DNA of 64,000 bases from Bacteroidales bacterium M6 (GTDB lineage Bacteria > Bacteroidota > Bacteroidia > Bacteroidales > Muribaculaceae). Below, one piece after another: positions 25,493 through 34,058 of the stretch; position 1 is the stretch's first letter; every line of letters starts with the position of its first letter. A program made the translations under genes and the position numbers. The DNA lies in NCBI GenBank assembly GCA_001689485.1, contig LUJQ01000021.1, forward strand, positions 174,630-238,629, in the 5' to 3' direction. Under the pieces are notes generated by a model, which was not told the DNA's origin, did not search any database, and saw only the letters and a program-made list of their open reading frames with translations.

Positions 25493-27433
25493 ATGCACAA
25501 CATATCCCACAATTCCCCACAGCACTCCCGCCTCCTCACATCCATCCCGAAGGCTATATCATCCGCCATGTTCAGAGCCTTCAAAGCAGAGTGGCCGTTG
25601 ATTCTGCTCGTCGCCATGCTGCTCGGCACATCGGGATACTGGTTTTTCCACCATTTTTCAAGCATGGCGCCATATCCGGTATCATGGATTTACCGTTTCG
25701 GCAACGGAGCCTTTATCGGATATATTGTAGCCCTGGTGCTCACGGCAATACCTCCAGGACTGTGCCGCGCCACAGTCAGATGGCTGTGCATCGCCGCCGC
25801 ATCGGCTCTGTTCGTCGCCGAGGGATGCGCCTTCGGAATCTGGGGACTGCACATTTCCCCTGCCCTGCTCACTCTCGCCGCCGAAACAAATATGCAGGAA
25901 ACAAGGCTCACCGCCAGTCTGCTGGCATCAAGCCGATATTTCTGGGAGGTGTTGGCCGCGCTTGCCATCCTGCTGGGGCTTTACATTGCCGTCAACGGCC
26001 GCACCGCCATCATAAACCGCCGGATAGCATCGTTCGGGTGGAGGAAATCAGCCCGCACAGTTGCATGGATATTCATCTGCGCCATCACGGCCTGGGGAAT
26101 CCGCAGTGCCATTGTGATTTCAGGAATCTACCGTTCCGACACCAGCGCCTGCCTCGAACGGTGGGTGGTCAGAAATGACGAACTGCAGGAATACACCGAT
26201 AATTGTTCCCGGCTTCTGTTCGCTCTGCAATCGGTTAACCTGATGAAAAACGACAAACGCGACTGGGAGGAGCTTCAGCACAGTTTCCTGACACAGGGCG
26301 ACGCCGTCACGTCGGCCTCCGATTCCCTGCAGGTTGTGTGCATAATCGGCGAATCGTTCATACGAAGCCACAGCAGCATCTACGGATATCCACTTGAAAC
26401 CAACCCGCGCCTCTGCCGGGAGGCTATGCGCGGCAACCTCGTGGCATTCGCCGACATGGCCGCATTCGCCAAACACACATCTTTGTCGCTGCGCTCCATT
26501 CTGTCGGTCAATCCCTCCGGCGACGGCAACCGCTGGAACTCGGCAATAAGTTTCCCCTCGATATTCCGCCGGGCCGGATTCCGAGTGGAGCTGAACGACA
26601 ATCAACTCACCTACGCCTCTTCCATCTGGGCCTTCTCGCTGTCGGCGGTAATGCTGTCGAAAACAATGACACAGCACTGCTACAACAGCCTGTATGTCCC
26701 GCAGAAACACACCGACGACCTTTCGTTTGTCGACTCCGTGGCGGCACGCCATCCTGTGGCGCCACACAAACAGCTGACGCTCTACCATCTGAAGGGGCAG
26801 CACCTATGGCCGTCTTATCCCGACACTCCGGAATGGAACGTGTTCTCTCCGGCCGACATCCCGAATCCGGGCCGACCATGGCTCGACAGCAAACGGCGAC
26901 AGCAAATAGCCGGTTACGACAACGCCACTCTTTTCAACGACAGCGTTGTTAGCCACATCATCAGCCGCTACCGCCACACCGAGGCAATAGTGGTCTATCT
27001 CTCCGACCATGGCGAGGAAATCTACGATTACCGCGACGCTGCATTGCGGCAACCTCCTGCACCGGGAATGATGCAGGAATTCCTCGCGCACCAGTTCGCC
27101 ATCCCGTTTTTCATATGGATGTCCGACCTCTACATGCAGCGGCATCCGGCTCATGCCAACCTCATACGCCGTGCCGCCCTCCGGCCCGGCTCTCTGGCCG
27201 ACATAGCCAACACATTCATCGGTCTCGGAGGCATATCAACCCCCTGCTACAATCCGCAACGCGACATCCTATCGCCCGAATTCATTCCGGCCCCACGCCT
27301 CACAAACCTGGGCGACACGCTCCCGCAGATGCCTATGCCCCCTGTTGCAGGCCCGGCACCCCACAACTTGCACGGTTCGCACGAAACCCCTAACTTTGTC
27401 ATGGCTAATAACGGCAATAACACCCCACCATGA
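25493..27433 (+). CDS. Phosphoethanolamine transferase-like membrane sulfatase-fold enzyme
   Basis: A 646-aa protein with several N-terminal membrane helices (residues ~30-220) and a periplasmic alkaline-phosphatase/sulfatase-fold domain (~275-610). The zinc-binding glutamate is Glu287 in IGESFIRSHSSIYGYP, a variant of the EptA/Mcr signature GETxRAxH. The nucleophile region is KHTSLSLRSILS, and YLSDHGEE gives Asp505 and His506. The family transfers phosphoethanolamine from phosphatidylethanolamine to lipid A or other glycans in the periplasm. ATG 25493 is chosen over TTG 25490. Its stop overlaps the next start (ATGA). In this locus it probably decorates the surface glycan. Confidence 0.85.
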   Translation: MHNISHNSPQHSRLLTSIPKAISSAMFRAFKAEWPLILLVAMLLGTSGYWFFHHFSSMAPYPVSWIYRFGNGAFIGYIVALVLTAIPPGLCRATVRWLCIAAASALFVAEGCAFGIWGLHISPALLTLAAETNMQETRLTASLLASSRYFWEVLAALAILLGLYIAVNGRTAIINRRIASFGWRKSARTVAWIFICAITAWGIRSAIVISGIYRSDTSACLERWVVRNDELQEYTDNCSRLLFALQSVNLMKNDKRDWEELQHSFLTQGDAVTSASDSLQVVCIIGESFIRSHSSIYGYPLETNPRLCREAMRGNLVAFADMAAFAKHTSLSLRSILSVNPSGDGNRWNSAISFPSIFRRAGFRVELNDNQLTYASSIWAFSLSAVMLSKTMTQHCYNSLYVPQKHTDDLSFVDSVAARHPVAPHKQLTLYHLKGQHLWPSYPDTPEWNVFSPADIPNPGRPWLDSKRRQQIAGYDNATLFNDSVVSHIISRYRHTEAIVVYLSDHGEEIYDYRDAALRQPPAPGMMQEFLAHQFAIPFFIWMSDLYMQRHPAHANLIRRAALRPGSLADIANTFIGLGGISTPCYNPQRDILSPEFIPAPRLTNLGDTLPQMPMPPVAGPAPHNLHGSHETPNFVMANNGNNTPP

Positions 27434-28422
27434 GCACCACACACAAAGCCACACCGCCTACGGCATCGGCCTCACAGCCTGCCGTGTCGGTCATAATCCC
27501 CAACTATAACCACGAGCCATACCTGCGGCAGCGCATCGACAGCGTGCTGGCCCAGACGTTCGGCGATTTCGAAGTAATACTGCTCGACGACTGCTCATCC
27601 GACTCCAGCCCCACGATAATCGAATCCTACCGCCACCACCCCAAGGTGAGCCGCATCGTGCTTAACGAACAAAATTCGGGGAGCACTTTCGCACAATGGA
27701 AGCGCGGGCTGGCGCTTGCCCGCGGCCGGTATGTATGGATTGCCGAAAGCGACGATTATGCCGACCCGGAATTTCTCGCCACCCTCGTCCCACTGCTCGA
27801 TGCCGACCCTTCGGCGGCAATGGCTTTCACTGGCTCGCACATGGTCGATGCCGACGGGCGCCCTATCCCAGGCATGGACTGGGATTGTTACCGCCCCGGA
27901 GCACCCGAAACCGAAACTTACACAGGCCGCCTGCTGACAATGCGCAAACTCCTTTGGACTGCCGACGTCTACAACGCCTCGATGGTGCTGTTCCGCCGCT
28001 CCATGGCGCCTGAAATCGAGGATGTGCAACTCAGCATGCGCTATTGCGGCGACTGGCTGTTCTGGGCCAATATGGCACGCAACGGCGGTGCCGTGGAGGT
28101 GCGGCGCAAACTCAACTACTTCCGCCAGCACTCCGCCAAAGTGTCGCCCGGAGCATCCAAATCAGGGCTTTATTTCATCGAGGGGCTCCCTGTGATGGTG
28201 CGCGTGGCTCACTATCTGTCACTCCCACCCATCGCCCGCGCCATGCTTGCCGGGCGCACGTGGAAACGCCTCGGAAAATTCCCGCAGGTGCTTGCCACAC
28301 ACCGCGCCGAAATCCTTGACAACCTCGACCGCCTGTCGCCACGCGCGTCATCGCGCCGCCGCAGGCTGATTGCGCTCTACGAAGCCGACAAATACCTCAA
28401 CTTCACCCACATGCAGCCATGA
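27430..28422 (+). CDS. Family 2 glycosyltransferase
   Basis: A 330-aa GT2 with VSVIIPNYNHEPYLRQRIDS, LLDDCSSDSS, the DxD region WIAESDDYADPEF, and MRYCGDWLFWANM further on. The first ~20 residues are a Thr/Ala/Ser-rich extension. It is coupled by 4-bp overlaps to the gene before (27430-27433) and after (28419-28422). The product should act in the cytoplasm on the same glycan as its neighbours. Confidence 0.9.
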   Translation: MSTTHKATPPTASASQPAVSVIIPNYNHEPYLRQRIDSVLAQTFGDFEVILLDDCSSDSSPTIIESYRHHPKVSRIVLNEQNSGSTFAQWKRGLALARGRYVWIAESDDYADPEFLATLVPLLDADPSAAMAFTGSHMVDADGRPIPGMDWDCYRPGAPETETYTGRLLTMRKLLWTADVYNASMVLFRRSMAPEIEDVQLSMRYCGDWLFWANMARNGGAVEVRRKLNYFRQHSAKVSPGASKSGLYFIEGLPVMVRVAHYLSLPPIARAMLAGRTWKRLGKFPQVLATHRAEILDNLDRLSPRASSRRRRLIALYEADKYLNFTHMQP

Positions 28423-29615
28423 CCCCGAAGAAACGACTGCTTTTCCTCATATGCGCACTCCTCGACGGCGGCATCGACACCATCCTGGTGGAATACCTCC
28501 GCAACATCGACCTCGGCAAATTCGATGTAACACTGGCCATAGGCATCAAAATGGACGAATTCGAGGTGCATCTACCCAAAATCCCCCACGGCGTGCGGAT
28601 AGAATACCTCGTCGATGCGCCGCGTCTCACCCGCTGGCGCAAAGCCAAACATACCCGCAGGCTTCCTGCCGCCATAAAACTCTACGACGAAATCATCCTC
28701 AACCCTCTCCGCAAACTCACATCGTCACGACGTCTGCAACGCCTGATTGCCTCACACGATGCCGTTATCGACTTCGACGCCACATTCTACACCGCATTGC
28801 GCCGCTGCCCCGTCCCCGTTGTCGGCTTCTACCATTTCAGCATAGCCGAAAACCTTGCCCGCAACAGGCGCCACACCATGCGGCAGATGCACGGCATGGC
28901 ACACTACACCGCCATAGCGCTCATCTGCGATGCAATGATTGACGAGGGTCGCCGCCTCTTCCCGGAACTCTCCCACAAATTCACCCGGATTTACAACGGT
29001 TACAACTTCGACACCCTGCGCCGCCGAGCCGCAGCCCCACCCCCCGCGGCCCTTATCCCCCCGCCGCAAGGCTACTTCCTCTCCGTTGCCCGCCTCGAAG
29101 AGAGCCAGAAGGACATAACAACGCTGCTGAAAGCCTACGCGCTCATGCGCAGCCTTTCAGCAGCGCCCCACACCCTCCCCCACCTGTGGCTTCTAGGCAC
29201 CGGGCGCGACCGCAGCCGTCTCGAAACCCTCGCCGACAGTCTCGGCATCACCCCTTACGTCACATTCCTCGGCTTCCGCCCCGATGCCGCGCCCTACATG
29301 TCACGAAGCCTCGCCCTGGTCCACTCATCAAAATACGAAGGTTTCGGCCTTGCAATAGCAGAAGCCCTTATTCTCGGACTCCCGATAATCTCGTCCGACT
29401 GCCCAACCGGCCCTGCCGAAATCCTCGACCACGGCAACGCAGGCATCCTCGTGCCGCCAGGCAACGTCGACGCCATGGCCCATGCCATGCTCCGCATCGC
29501 CACCGACCCGGCACTGCGCGGCAGCCTCTCCGAAGCCACCAGGAGCCACTGCCGGATCTTCGACATAAACACATCCATCTCCCGCCTACTCACCCTTCTA
29601 GACCAACCACGATGA
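28419..29615 (+). CDS. Family 4 glycosyltransferase
   Basis: A 398-aa GT-B retaining enzyme. The N-terminal domain begins LLFLICALLDGGIDTILVEYL, a variant of the usual G-G loop. The C-terminal domain has YFLSVARLEESQKD, the region LLGTGRDRSRLE, and the donor-binding E-x7-E in KYEGFGLAIAEALILGLP followed by SSDCPTGPAEIL. The C-terminal half is complete, unlike the truncated GT4-like part in the 22433 fusion protein. Overlaps on both sides (28419-28422, 29612-29615) indicate tight coupling in the operon. Confidence 0.92.
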   Translation: MTPKKRLLFLICALLDGGIDTILVEYLRNIDLGKFDVTLAIGIKMDEFEVHLPKIPHGVRIEYLVDAPRLTRWRKAKHTRRLPAAIKLYDEIILNPLRKLTSSRRLQRLIASHDAVIDFDATFYTALRRCPVPVVGFYHFSIAENLARNRRHTMRQMHGMAHYTAIALICDAMIDEGRRLFPELSHKFTRIYNGYNFDTLRRRAAAPPPAALIPPPQGYFLSVARLEESQKDITTLLKAYALMRSLSAAPHTLPHLWLLGTGRDRSRLETLADSLGITPYVTFLGFRPDAAPYMSRSLALVHSSKYEGFGLAIAEALILGLPIISSDCPTGPAEILDHGNAGILVPPGNVDAMAHAMLRIATDPALRGSLSEATRSHCRIFDINTSISRLLTLLDQPR

Positions 29616-30466
29616 CCCATACTACCTCCCCGCAACCCCAACCCTCCCTATCACAATCTCCCACCTCCGGGTCATGTAATCAGGCGGGTTCGCCCGATTC
29701 ACCCCTACCGCCCCGCATATCTGCGGTCCTCAACACATATAACGCCGCCGAACATCTCGACGAGGTGCTCGATGCCCTCCACGGTTTCGACGAAATCATC
29801 CTCGTCGACATGCACAGCACCGACGAAACCCGCGCCATAGCCACACGCCACGGCGCACGCATCATCGACTTCGAACGCTGCGGAATCTGCGAACCAGCCC
29901 GCAACGCAGCCATCCAGGCAGCATCCAACCCATGGGTGCTGATTGTCGACGCCGACGAAATTGTGCCCCCCGCCCTTCGCGATTACCTCTACAAACTCAT
30001 ATCCTCACCAAATCCACCGGCCGCACTGCGCCTCCCCCTGCGCAACTACTTTATGGGGTGCGAAATGCACTGCCTCTATCCCAACTACATAACCCGCTTC
30101 GCACGCCGCGATGCCATCGACTGGCCCCCGATAATACATGCCAAACCCGTCATCGCAGGGCGCATCGGCTCTATCCCCTCACGCCGCAAAGAACTGGCCA
30201 TGATTCACTTGGCTAAAAACACCGTGGAATCGCGCCTCGAAAAACTCGAACGCTACACATCCCGCGAAGTCGAACGCCGAGGCCCCCGCCGCTACAACGC
30301 CTTTGCCTACCTCTTCAAGCCCTTCGCACGCTTCCTCCACGCCTACCTCTTCAAAGGCGGGTTCCGCGACGGCCACCCCGGTCTGATCTGGGCCCTGCTC
30401 GACGCCCAATACAAGCTCGCCACCATCGCCAGACAAGACGCCCTGGCACGTCAACCCCGGCGATAA
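29612..30466 (+). CDS. WaaE/KdtX-like family 2 glycosyltransferase
   Basis: A 284-aa GT2 whose body begins ISAVLNTYNAAEHLDEVLDAL after a ~30-residue Ser/Pro/Gln-rich N-terminal segment. DEIILVDMHSTDET and WVLIVDADEIVPP match WaaE-type LPS core beta-glucosyltransferases. The later part shows GCEMHCLYPNYITRFARRD and a Phe/Leu-rich C-terminus (RFLHAYLFKGGFRDGHPGL) likely to touch the membrane. It is the last gene of the forward glycan operon. A core or O-chain role is inferred. Confidence 0.9.
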   Translation: MTHTTSPQPQPSLSQSPTSGSCNQAGSPDSPLPPRISAVLNTYNAAEHLDEVLDALHGFDEIILVDMHSTDETRAIATRHGARIIDFERCGICEPARNAAIQAASNPWVLIVDADEIVPPALRDYLYKLISSPNPPAALRLPLRNYFMGCEMHCLYPNYITRFARRDAIDWPPIIHAKPVIAGRIGSIPSRRKELAMIHLAKNTVESRLEKLERYTSREVERRGPRRYNAFAYLFKPFARFLHAYLFKGGFRDGHPGLIWALLDAQYKLATIARQDALARQPRR

Positions 30467-30634
30467 ACCTGCGGCCAAACCGCAAGGTTTATCACCTTCC
30501 GCCACCCCGACCAAATCCACACACACCATTCCCACCTGCTATTACCTCCTGCCACTCACCTCTGAGGATTATATTCCACTACCGTCAGATTCCCCATTTC
30601 TTAATCCCCTTTTCAACTACATGCTTGAGATGTT

Positions 30635-31039
30635 CTTTTCTCAGGCAGAAAAGAACCAAAAGGCCTGGGCGCTGGGTGAAAAGGCAGGCGCCCGCCATCC
30701 GGATACGTCCATCCCACCCTTACAATGAAGCGCTCCATCCCAACATCCATCATCCAAATCCATTACATCTATATCCTTAACACAAATATGCGCCATATAG
30801 GCACCACAACAAAAACACCTGCAAAAAAGAACAAAAAAACACCTGTAACAAATAGGACACAAGCGTATCCGCATGGCGGGCGCCTGTGAAAAGGCAGGAG
30901 GGACGCCACAGGGGAAAGGGACAGGGAGGCGGTGTTTGAGCGCAGCGAGTTCCGCTGACCCCTTTCCCCGTGGCTAAGTCCCTCCGTCGCCTTTTCACCC
31001 AGCGCCCAGGCCTTTTGGTCCTTTTCTGCCTGAGAAAAG
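30635..31039. repeat. 405-bp composite inverted-repeat element
   Basis: The outer 51-bp arms 30635-30685 and 30989-31039 are inverted copies differing at one base; each carries CTTTTCTCAGGCAGAAAAG in its own orientation. Inner 22-bp arms 30686-30707 and 30864-30885 are inverted with one mismatch. The right copy (30864-31039) keeps a 103-bp internal palindrome (30886-30988) that the left copy (30635-30707) lacks. The ~155-bp spacer is AT-rich with a short tandem repeat (AAAAACACCTG-like, twice). No protein is encoded. Confidence 0.8.
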
Positions 31040-31124
31040 GACTCATAAACATATAAAATAACAAGGCTTAATCTGCACCAAGTAACACATCAACCATCAT
31101 CACAACCGAACCAACTAATATAGA

Positions 31125-31160
31125 AAATGTGGCTTATCGTGATTGCGATAAGCCACATTT
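31125..31160. terminator. Hairpin in the gene-free region
   Basis: AAATGTGGCTTATCG and its perfect complement (15 bp) close a 6-nt loop. No long U-run follows on either strand. It could end transcripts crossing the gene-free region. Around it, 31040-31124 and 31161-31410 show only smaller GC-rich dyads (for example CGGCAGCC/GGCTGCCG near 31190-31236) and no gene. Confidence 0.45.
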
Positions 31161-31415
31161 GGCACCCTTTTCTACCTTAGGGAGATTCTCCCGGCAGCCA
31201 CCCGGCTCTCTCGTCGGAGGGCTGCCGCGGAGGGAAACTCCATTACCTATTAAAACACATTTTTCCTAATAAAATTAGAGACCATATTTGCAGTGAGCGC
31301 ACATATTAATCAATTCATTCACTTATTTCTACTTTGCATCAATCATTCGCTGATTAATCTCATTTCTACTTGAATTCATCAAAATCGTTTCCACCCTGAC
31401 CGGGGGGATTTGAAA

Positions 31416-31466
31416 CCGGGAGGAGGGATAAGCCCCTCCCGGCTGTGTCGGCAGCAAAAACTGCCG
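31416..31466 (-). terminator. Two hairpins downstream of the first T9SS-tailed paralog
   Basis: After the stop at 31482 the minus strand has CGGCAG/CTGCCG (31449-31466) and then CCGGGAGG/CCTCCCGG (31416-31442) followed by TTTC. Together they probably end this transcript. Confidence 0.6.
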
Positions 31467-31481
31467 TTATCGCGGGTGCAA

Positions 31482-33500
31482 TCAGCGGATAACCTCTTTG
31501 GTCACCGTGTTGCCACGTTTCACGATATAAAGACCGTTGGCAGGAGTCATAACCTTGCGGCCCTGCAGGTCGAAATATTCGGGTTCGCCCTCAAACTCGT
31601 CAGCAACGCGCTTTGCAGCGATGTTTTCAACACCCGACGACGGGTTGCGGAGTTCCTTGTGGGCGGTGATACGGATTTCGTCGAAGATGGTGGCACCGCC
31701 GGTGCTCTGCACACGGATAGTGTGCTTGCCTGCCGAGCAGGGGATGTCGATGTAGTCAGGACGATGCTTGAAGTTCTTTTCGAAATAATCTTCACCGTTT
31801 TCGGCTGTGAGTTCATCGCATTTCTTCTTGAAATCATATTCAAGCTGGTTACCTGCACCGTCATCATAAGTTTCAATCATCATTCGGCCGAGAACGTCGC
31901 TGCGGTAAAGAGGATGCCACTGCTGGCCACCGTTATGGAACGGGTAAGGAGGGGTAATCGGGAGGAACTTGCTGTTTACAAGATTGCCATTGCCATCATC
32001 CTGCTGGGTGCTTGTCCATTCAAAAGGATTTACATAGGCCAATGGGTCAAGAGCGCCGGTTTTGGGATTGGGCATACCGCGGCCTTCCCAGTTTGTGAGC
32101 TGTTCCTTACCGTCGAACGAAAGGATGTAGCAGAAACCGTAGAGCTTGAGGAAGTCGTCGTCAAGACCCTCCACAACATAACCACCATCTTCACGAGGCT
32201 TGTTATAGGCAGTAGTGTATTCGCCGCCGGTTGCACGTGTGCCACCCTGGATGATGCCGGGATAGAACGCAGCGTGCGAGGTTGCCGCGATCGAGATGTC
32301 AACATAGCCATCCTCTTCCATTTCGAAGGTATATTCAAACCATGTGCCGAAACCGTCGATAGCCTGCTCCATAGTGATAAGGTTGGAGGTTTCGTCCATA
32401 TATTCGCCGCCGTAGGTTGTGCCCCAGCCGCCGTCAACGCGCGACATGCCGCAAAGCGCGAAACCAAGATCATCATTTTTCGATGAATAGTCGCCGGGGT
32501 TCTTCTGGAAGATGCCGACTGAAGTTTTATTCCGTGCAGCGTCGATGCGCACCTTGCTCATGTCACCCTTAGTCCAATGGCTGGTAGCGCCCGGCATATT
32601 AGGATATCCGTATCCGTCAGTCCACGGGTCGCCGACACCGAGGCAGTAGCCTGCGAAAGTGGGCTCTTCACCTTCCTTATAGCCGTCGAAATCCTCAGCC
32701 TGGATAAAGATGGTGCCGGGAAGCACTTCCTGTTCGCCCCAGTAACCGAGTTCGCGTGTGGTCTGTGTGTCGAAACCGACCTTGGGAACGGGGAGCTTCT
32801 GTGCGAAGCCGAAACCCTGAAGGGCGGCGAACTGGCCGGTGGCAACACCGTCGAGATAGAAATCCACATAGCCGATGTTGACCTGCTTCAAAGTGCCGTC
32901 TTCTTCAAAATAATCGCCTGAGATATTGCCGTTGAAATCGATTTCGAATTCCTGGGTCTCGTCGGTGAGGGTGATGGGTTCGAATGCAAACGACATGGTG
33001 TATTGTGCATCGCCATTATCTGCATCCTTGCCTGAGAAGAATTCCAGACGCGGGGTGAGGGTTTCCGATTCGGCACCTTCGGCCTTCGGGCCTACAACAA
33101 ACTTCACGTAGCACTCGTTGTAGCCTTCGGGGACATGCTTCCTTACAGCATTAATCTGGCGCGATTCGCCGTTACGGCCTTTGTTACCGGCGTTGTAACG
33201 GAAACGGAGATATGGCTTAGACCCGTCGGCATAAACACCGATTGTTTTTTCATCGGGACCGATTTTTCCGTAGATATTATCCTTGAACTCGGCACCCTTC
33301 TCAAGAATGTTCTTGTGGTCGGTAGAACCCTGGATTGCGATGCCGGGGAGCTTCTTGGCCTCAACCTTGGTGCTGTTCGACGGGGTGAGCAACCGTGTGA
33401 TATCCTCGGTCGACTCAACCAGCTTGACGAATGCCTGCGCCCCGGCATTCAGGCCGAACAGCGCTACAGCCGCCGCTAAAAGAGTAAATTTCATTTTCAT
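31482..33500 (-). CDS. Secreted PUL-associated protein with T9SS-type tail, paralog A
   Basis: A 672-aa protein with signal peptide MKMKFTLLAAAVALFGLNAGAQA. A beta-rich N-terminal half is followed by FIQAEDFD, the usual opening of CBM6/carbohydrate-binding-like beta-sandwich domains, then WFEYTFEMEEDGYVDISIAA and a second HTIRVQSTGGATIFDEIRI block. The end YFDLQGRKV...NGLYIVKRG is a Por/T9SS-type tail. The protein at 34824 has the same architecture and a nearly identical tail. No catalytic motif is recognised; a surface glycan-binding role is inferred from the shared promoter layout with susC1. I do not recognise a named family. Confidence 0.8.
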   Translation of the reverse strand: MKMKFTLLAAAVALFGLNAGAQAFVKLVESTEDITRLLTPSNSTKVEAKKLPGIAIQGSTDHKNILEKGAEFKDNIYGKIGPDEKTIGVYADGSKPYLRFRYNAGNKGRNGESRQINAVRKHVPEGYNECYVKFVVGPKAEGAESETLTPRLEFFSGKDADNGDAQYTMSFAFEPITLTDETQEFEIDFNGNISGDYFEEDGTLKQVNIGYVDFYLDGVATGQFAALQGFGFAQKLPVPKVGFDTQTTRELGYWGEQEVLPGTIFIQAEDFDGYKEGEEPTFAGYCLGVGDPWTDGYGYPNMPGATSHWTKGDMSKVRIDAARNKTSVGIFQKNPGDYSSKNDDLGFALCGMSRVDGGWGTTYGGEYMDETSNLITMEQAIDGFGTWFEYTFEMEEDGYVDISIAATSHAAFYPGIIQGGTRATGGEYTTAYNKPREDGGYVVEGLDDDFLKLYGFCYILSFDGKEQLTNWEGRGMPNPKTGALDPLAYVNPFEWTSTQQDDGNGNLVNSKFLPITPPYPFHNGGQQWHPLYRSDVLGRMMIETYDDGAGNQLEYDFKKKCDELTAENGEDYFEKNFKHRPDYIDIPCSAGKHTIRVQSTGGATIFDEIRITAHKELRNPSSGVENIAAKRVADEFEGEPEYFDLQGRKVMTPANGLYIVKRGNTVTKEVIR

Positions 33501-33661
33501 GGTGAAAATCTTATTGGTTAAAGTTTAATATTTGTTGCGTTTCCTGGTGATAGTTGGTTTAGCGGGGAATCAGCCGCCGGGGCTTCCCTCTACCCGTCCC
33601 TCGTTTTCATGGCAACGGCAAAAAAGCACAATGCCCCATGCCGCGTCTTGTTTTACGCTGG

Positions 33662-33730
33662 CAAAATTAGCACCCCATCACCTCCTCGCGTGCGCAAATA
33701 CGTTTCATTCTTTCCTCCATTTGTTCCAAC
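33662..33730 (-). promoter_or_regulatory. HTCS-type operator and promoter for paralog A
   Basis: The minus-strand -7 box is TAATTTTG (33669-33662). On the plus strand the half-sites are CGTTTCATT (33701-33709) and TGTTCCAAC (33722-33730), starting 21 bp apart. The proximal one starts 32 bp from the -7 edge. The layout is identical to that at 36637 and 49084. A further TTTGGAACAAAT in inverted orientation lies at 33738-33749. The leader is about 155 nt. Confidence 0.65.
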
Positions 33731-33811
33731 ACCCGCATTTGGAACAAATGCAACACCTTCAAAACCACTTCAAAAACCCCTACATCGATTATAACCGGCA
33801 AAAACATGCCG

Positions 33812-33837
33812 ATTTTGTCGATTATAATCGACAAAAT
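33812..33837. promoter_or_regulatory. Perfect 26-bp palindrome
   Basis: The halves ATTTTGTCGATTA and TAATCGACAAAAT are exact complements with no spacer. A related half, CGATTATAACCGGCAAAA, lies just upstream at 33786-33803. It sits ~220 bp before the Fic-shell gene and ~150 bp beyond the paralog A promoter; an operator is plausible. Apart from this and the neighbouring sites, the 33501-34058 gap holds no gene. Confidence 0.5.
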
Positions 33838-33979
33838 AAATCAAATGCCAATCCAGGAACTTATCAAGGAAGCCCATTGGCATTCCCGCAGGAATCATCA
33901 AAGGAATCCGAATGTACGAATGTCTTAGCCGACATTACAGATACCATCACAAAGTTTATCACCCTACCCGTCATAAATT

Positions 33980-34018
33980 GCGACCAATAACTCGCAAAAT
34001 TTGCGAGTTATTGGTCGC
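33980..34018. promoter_or_regulatory. Perfect 39-bp palindromic operator candidate
   Basis: Arms GCGACCAATAACTCGCAAA and its exact complement flank a single A. TTTG at 34000-34003 inside it lies 20 bp from TAACTTTA (34024-34031), a one-mismatch -7 box, so the palindrome overlaps the -33 region of the Fic-shell gene. A short T-run follows, but no upstream forward gene needs a terminator. Autoregulation is the simplest reading. Confidence 0.6.
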
Positions 34019-34058
34019 TTTTGTAACTTTACAATCCACTAATGACACCTCAGGCACA

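Noticed and set aside
31165..31250. GC-rich dyads that could be a riboswitch or attachment site
   Set aside because: No known riboswitch core or attC layout could be matched, and no forward gene follows.
31410..32486. 358-codon forward frame opposite paralog A
   Set aside because: Antisense to a gene with signal peptide and T9SS tail; composition is that of a shadow frame.
33532..33990. Forward frame across the palindromes between paralog A and the Fic-shell gene
   Set aside because: The repeated DYNRQ phrase comes from the palindrome sequences themselves; there is no domain and it runs through promoter elements.
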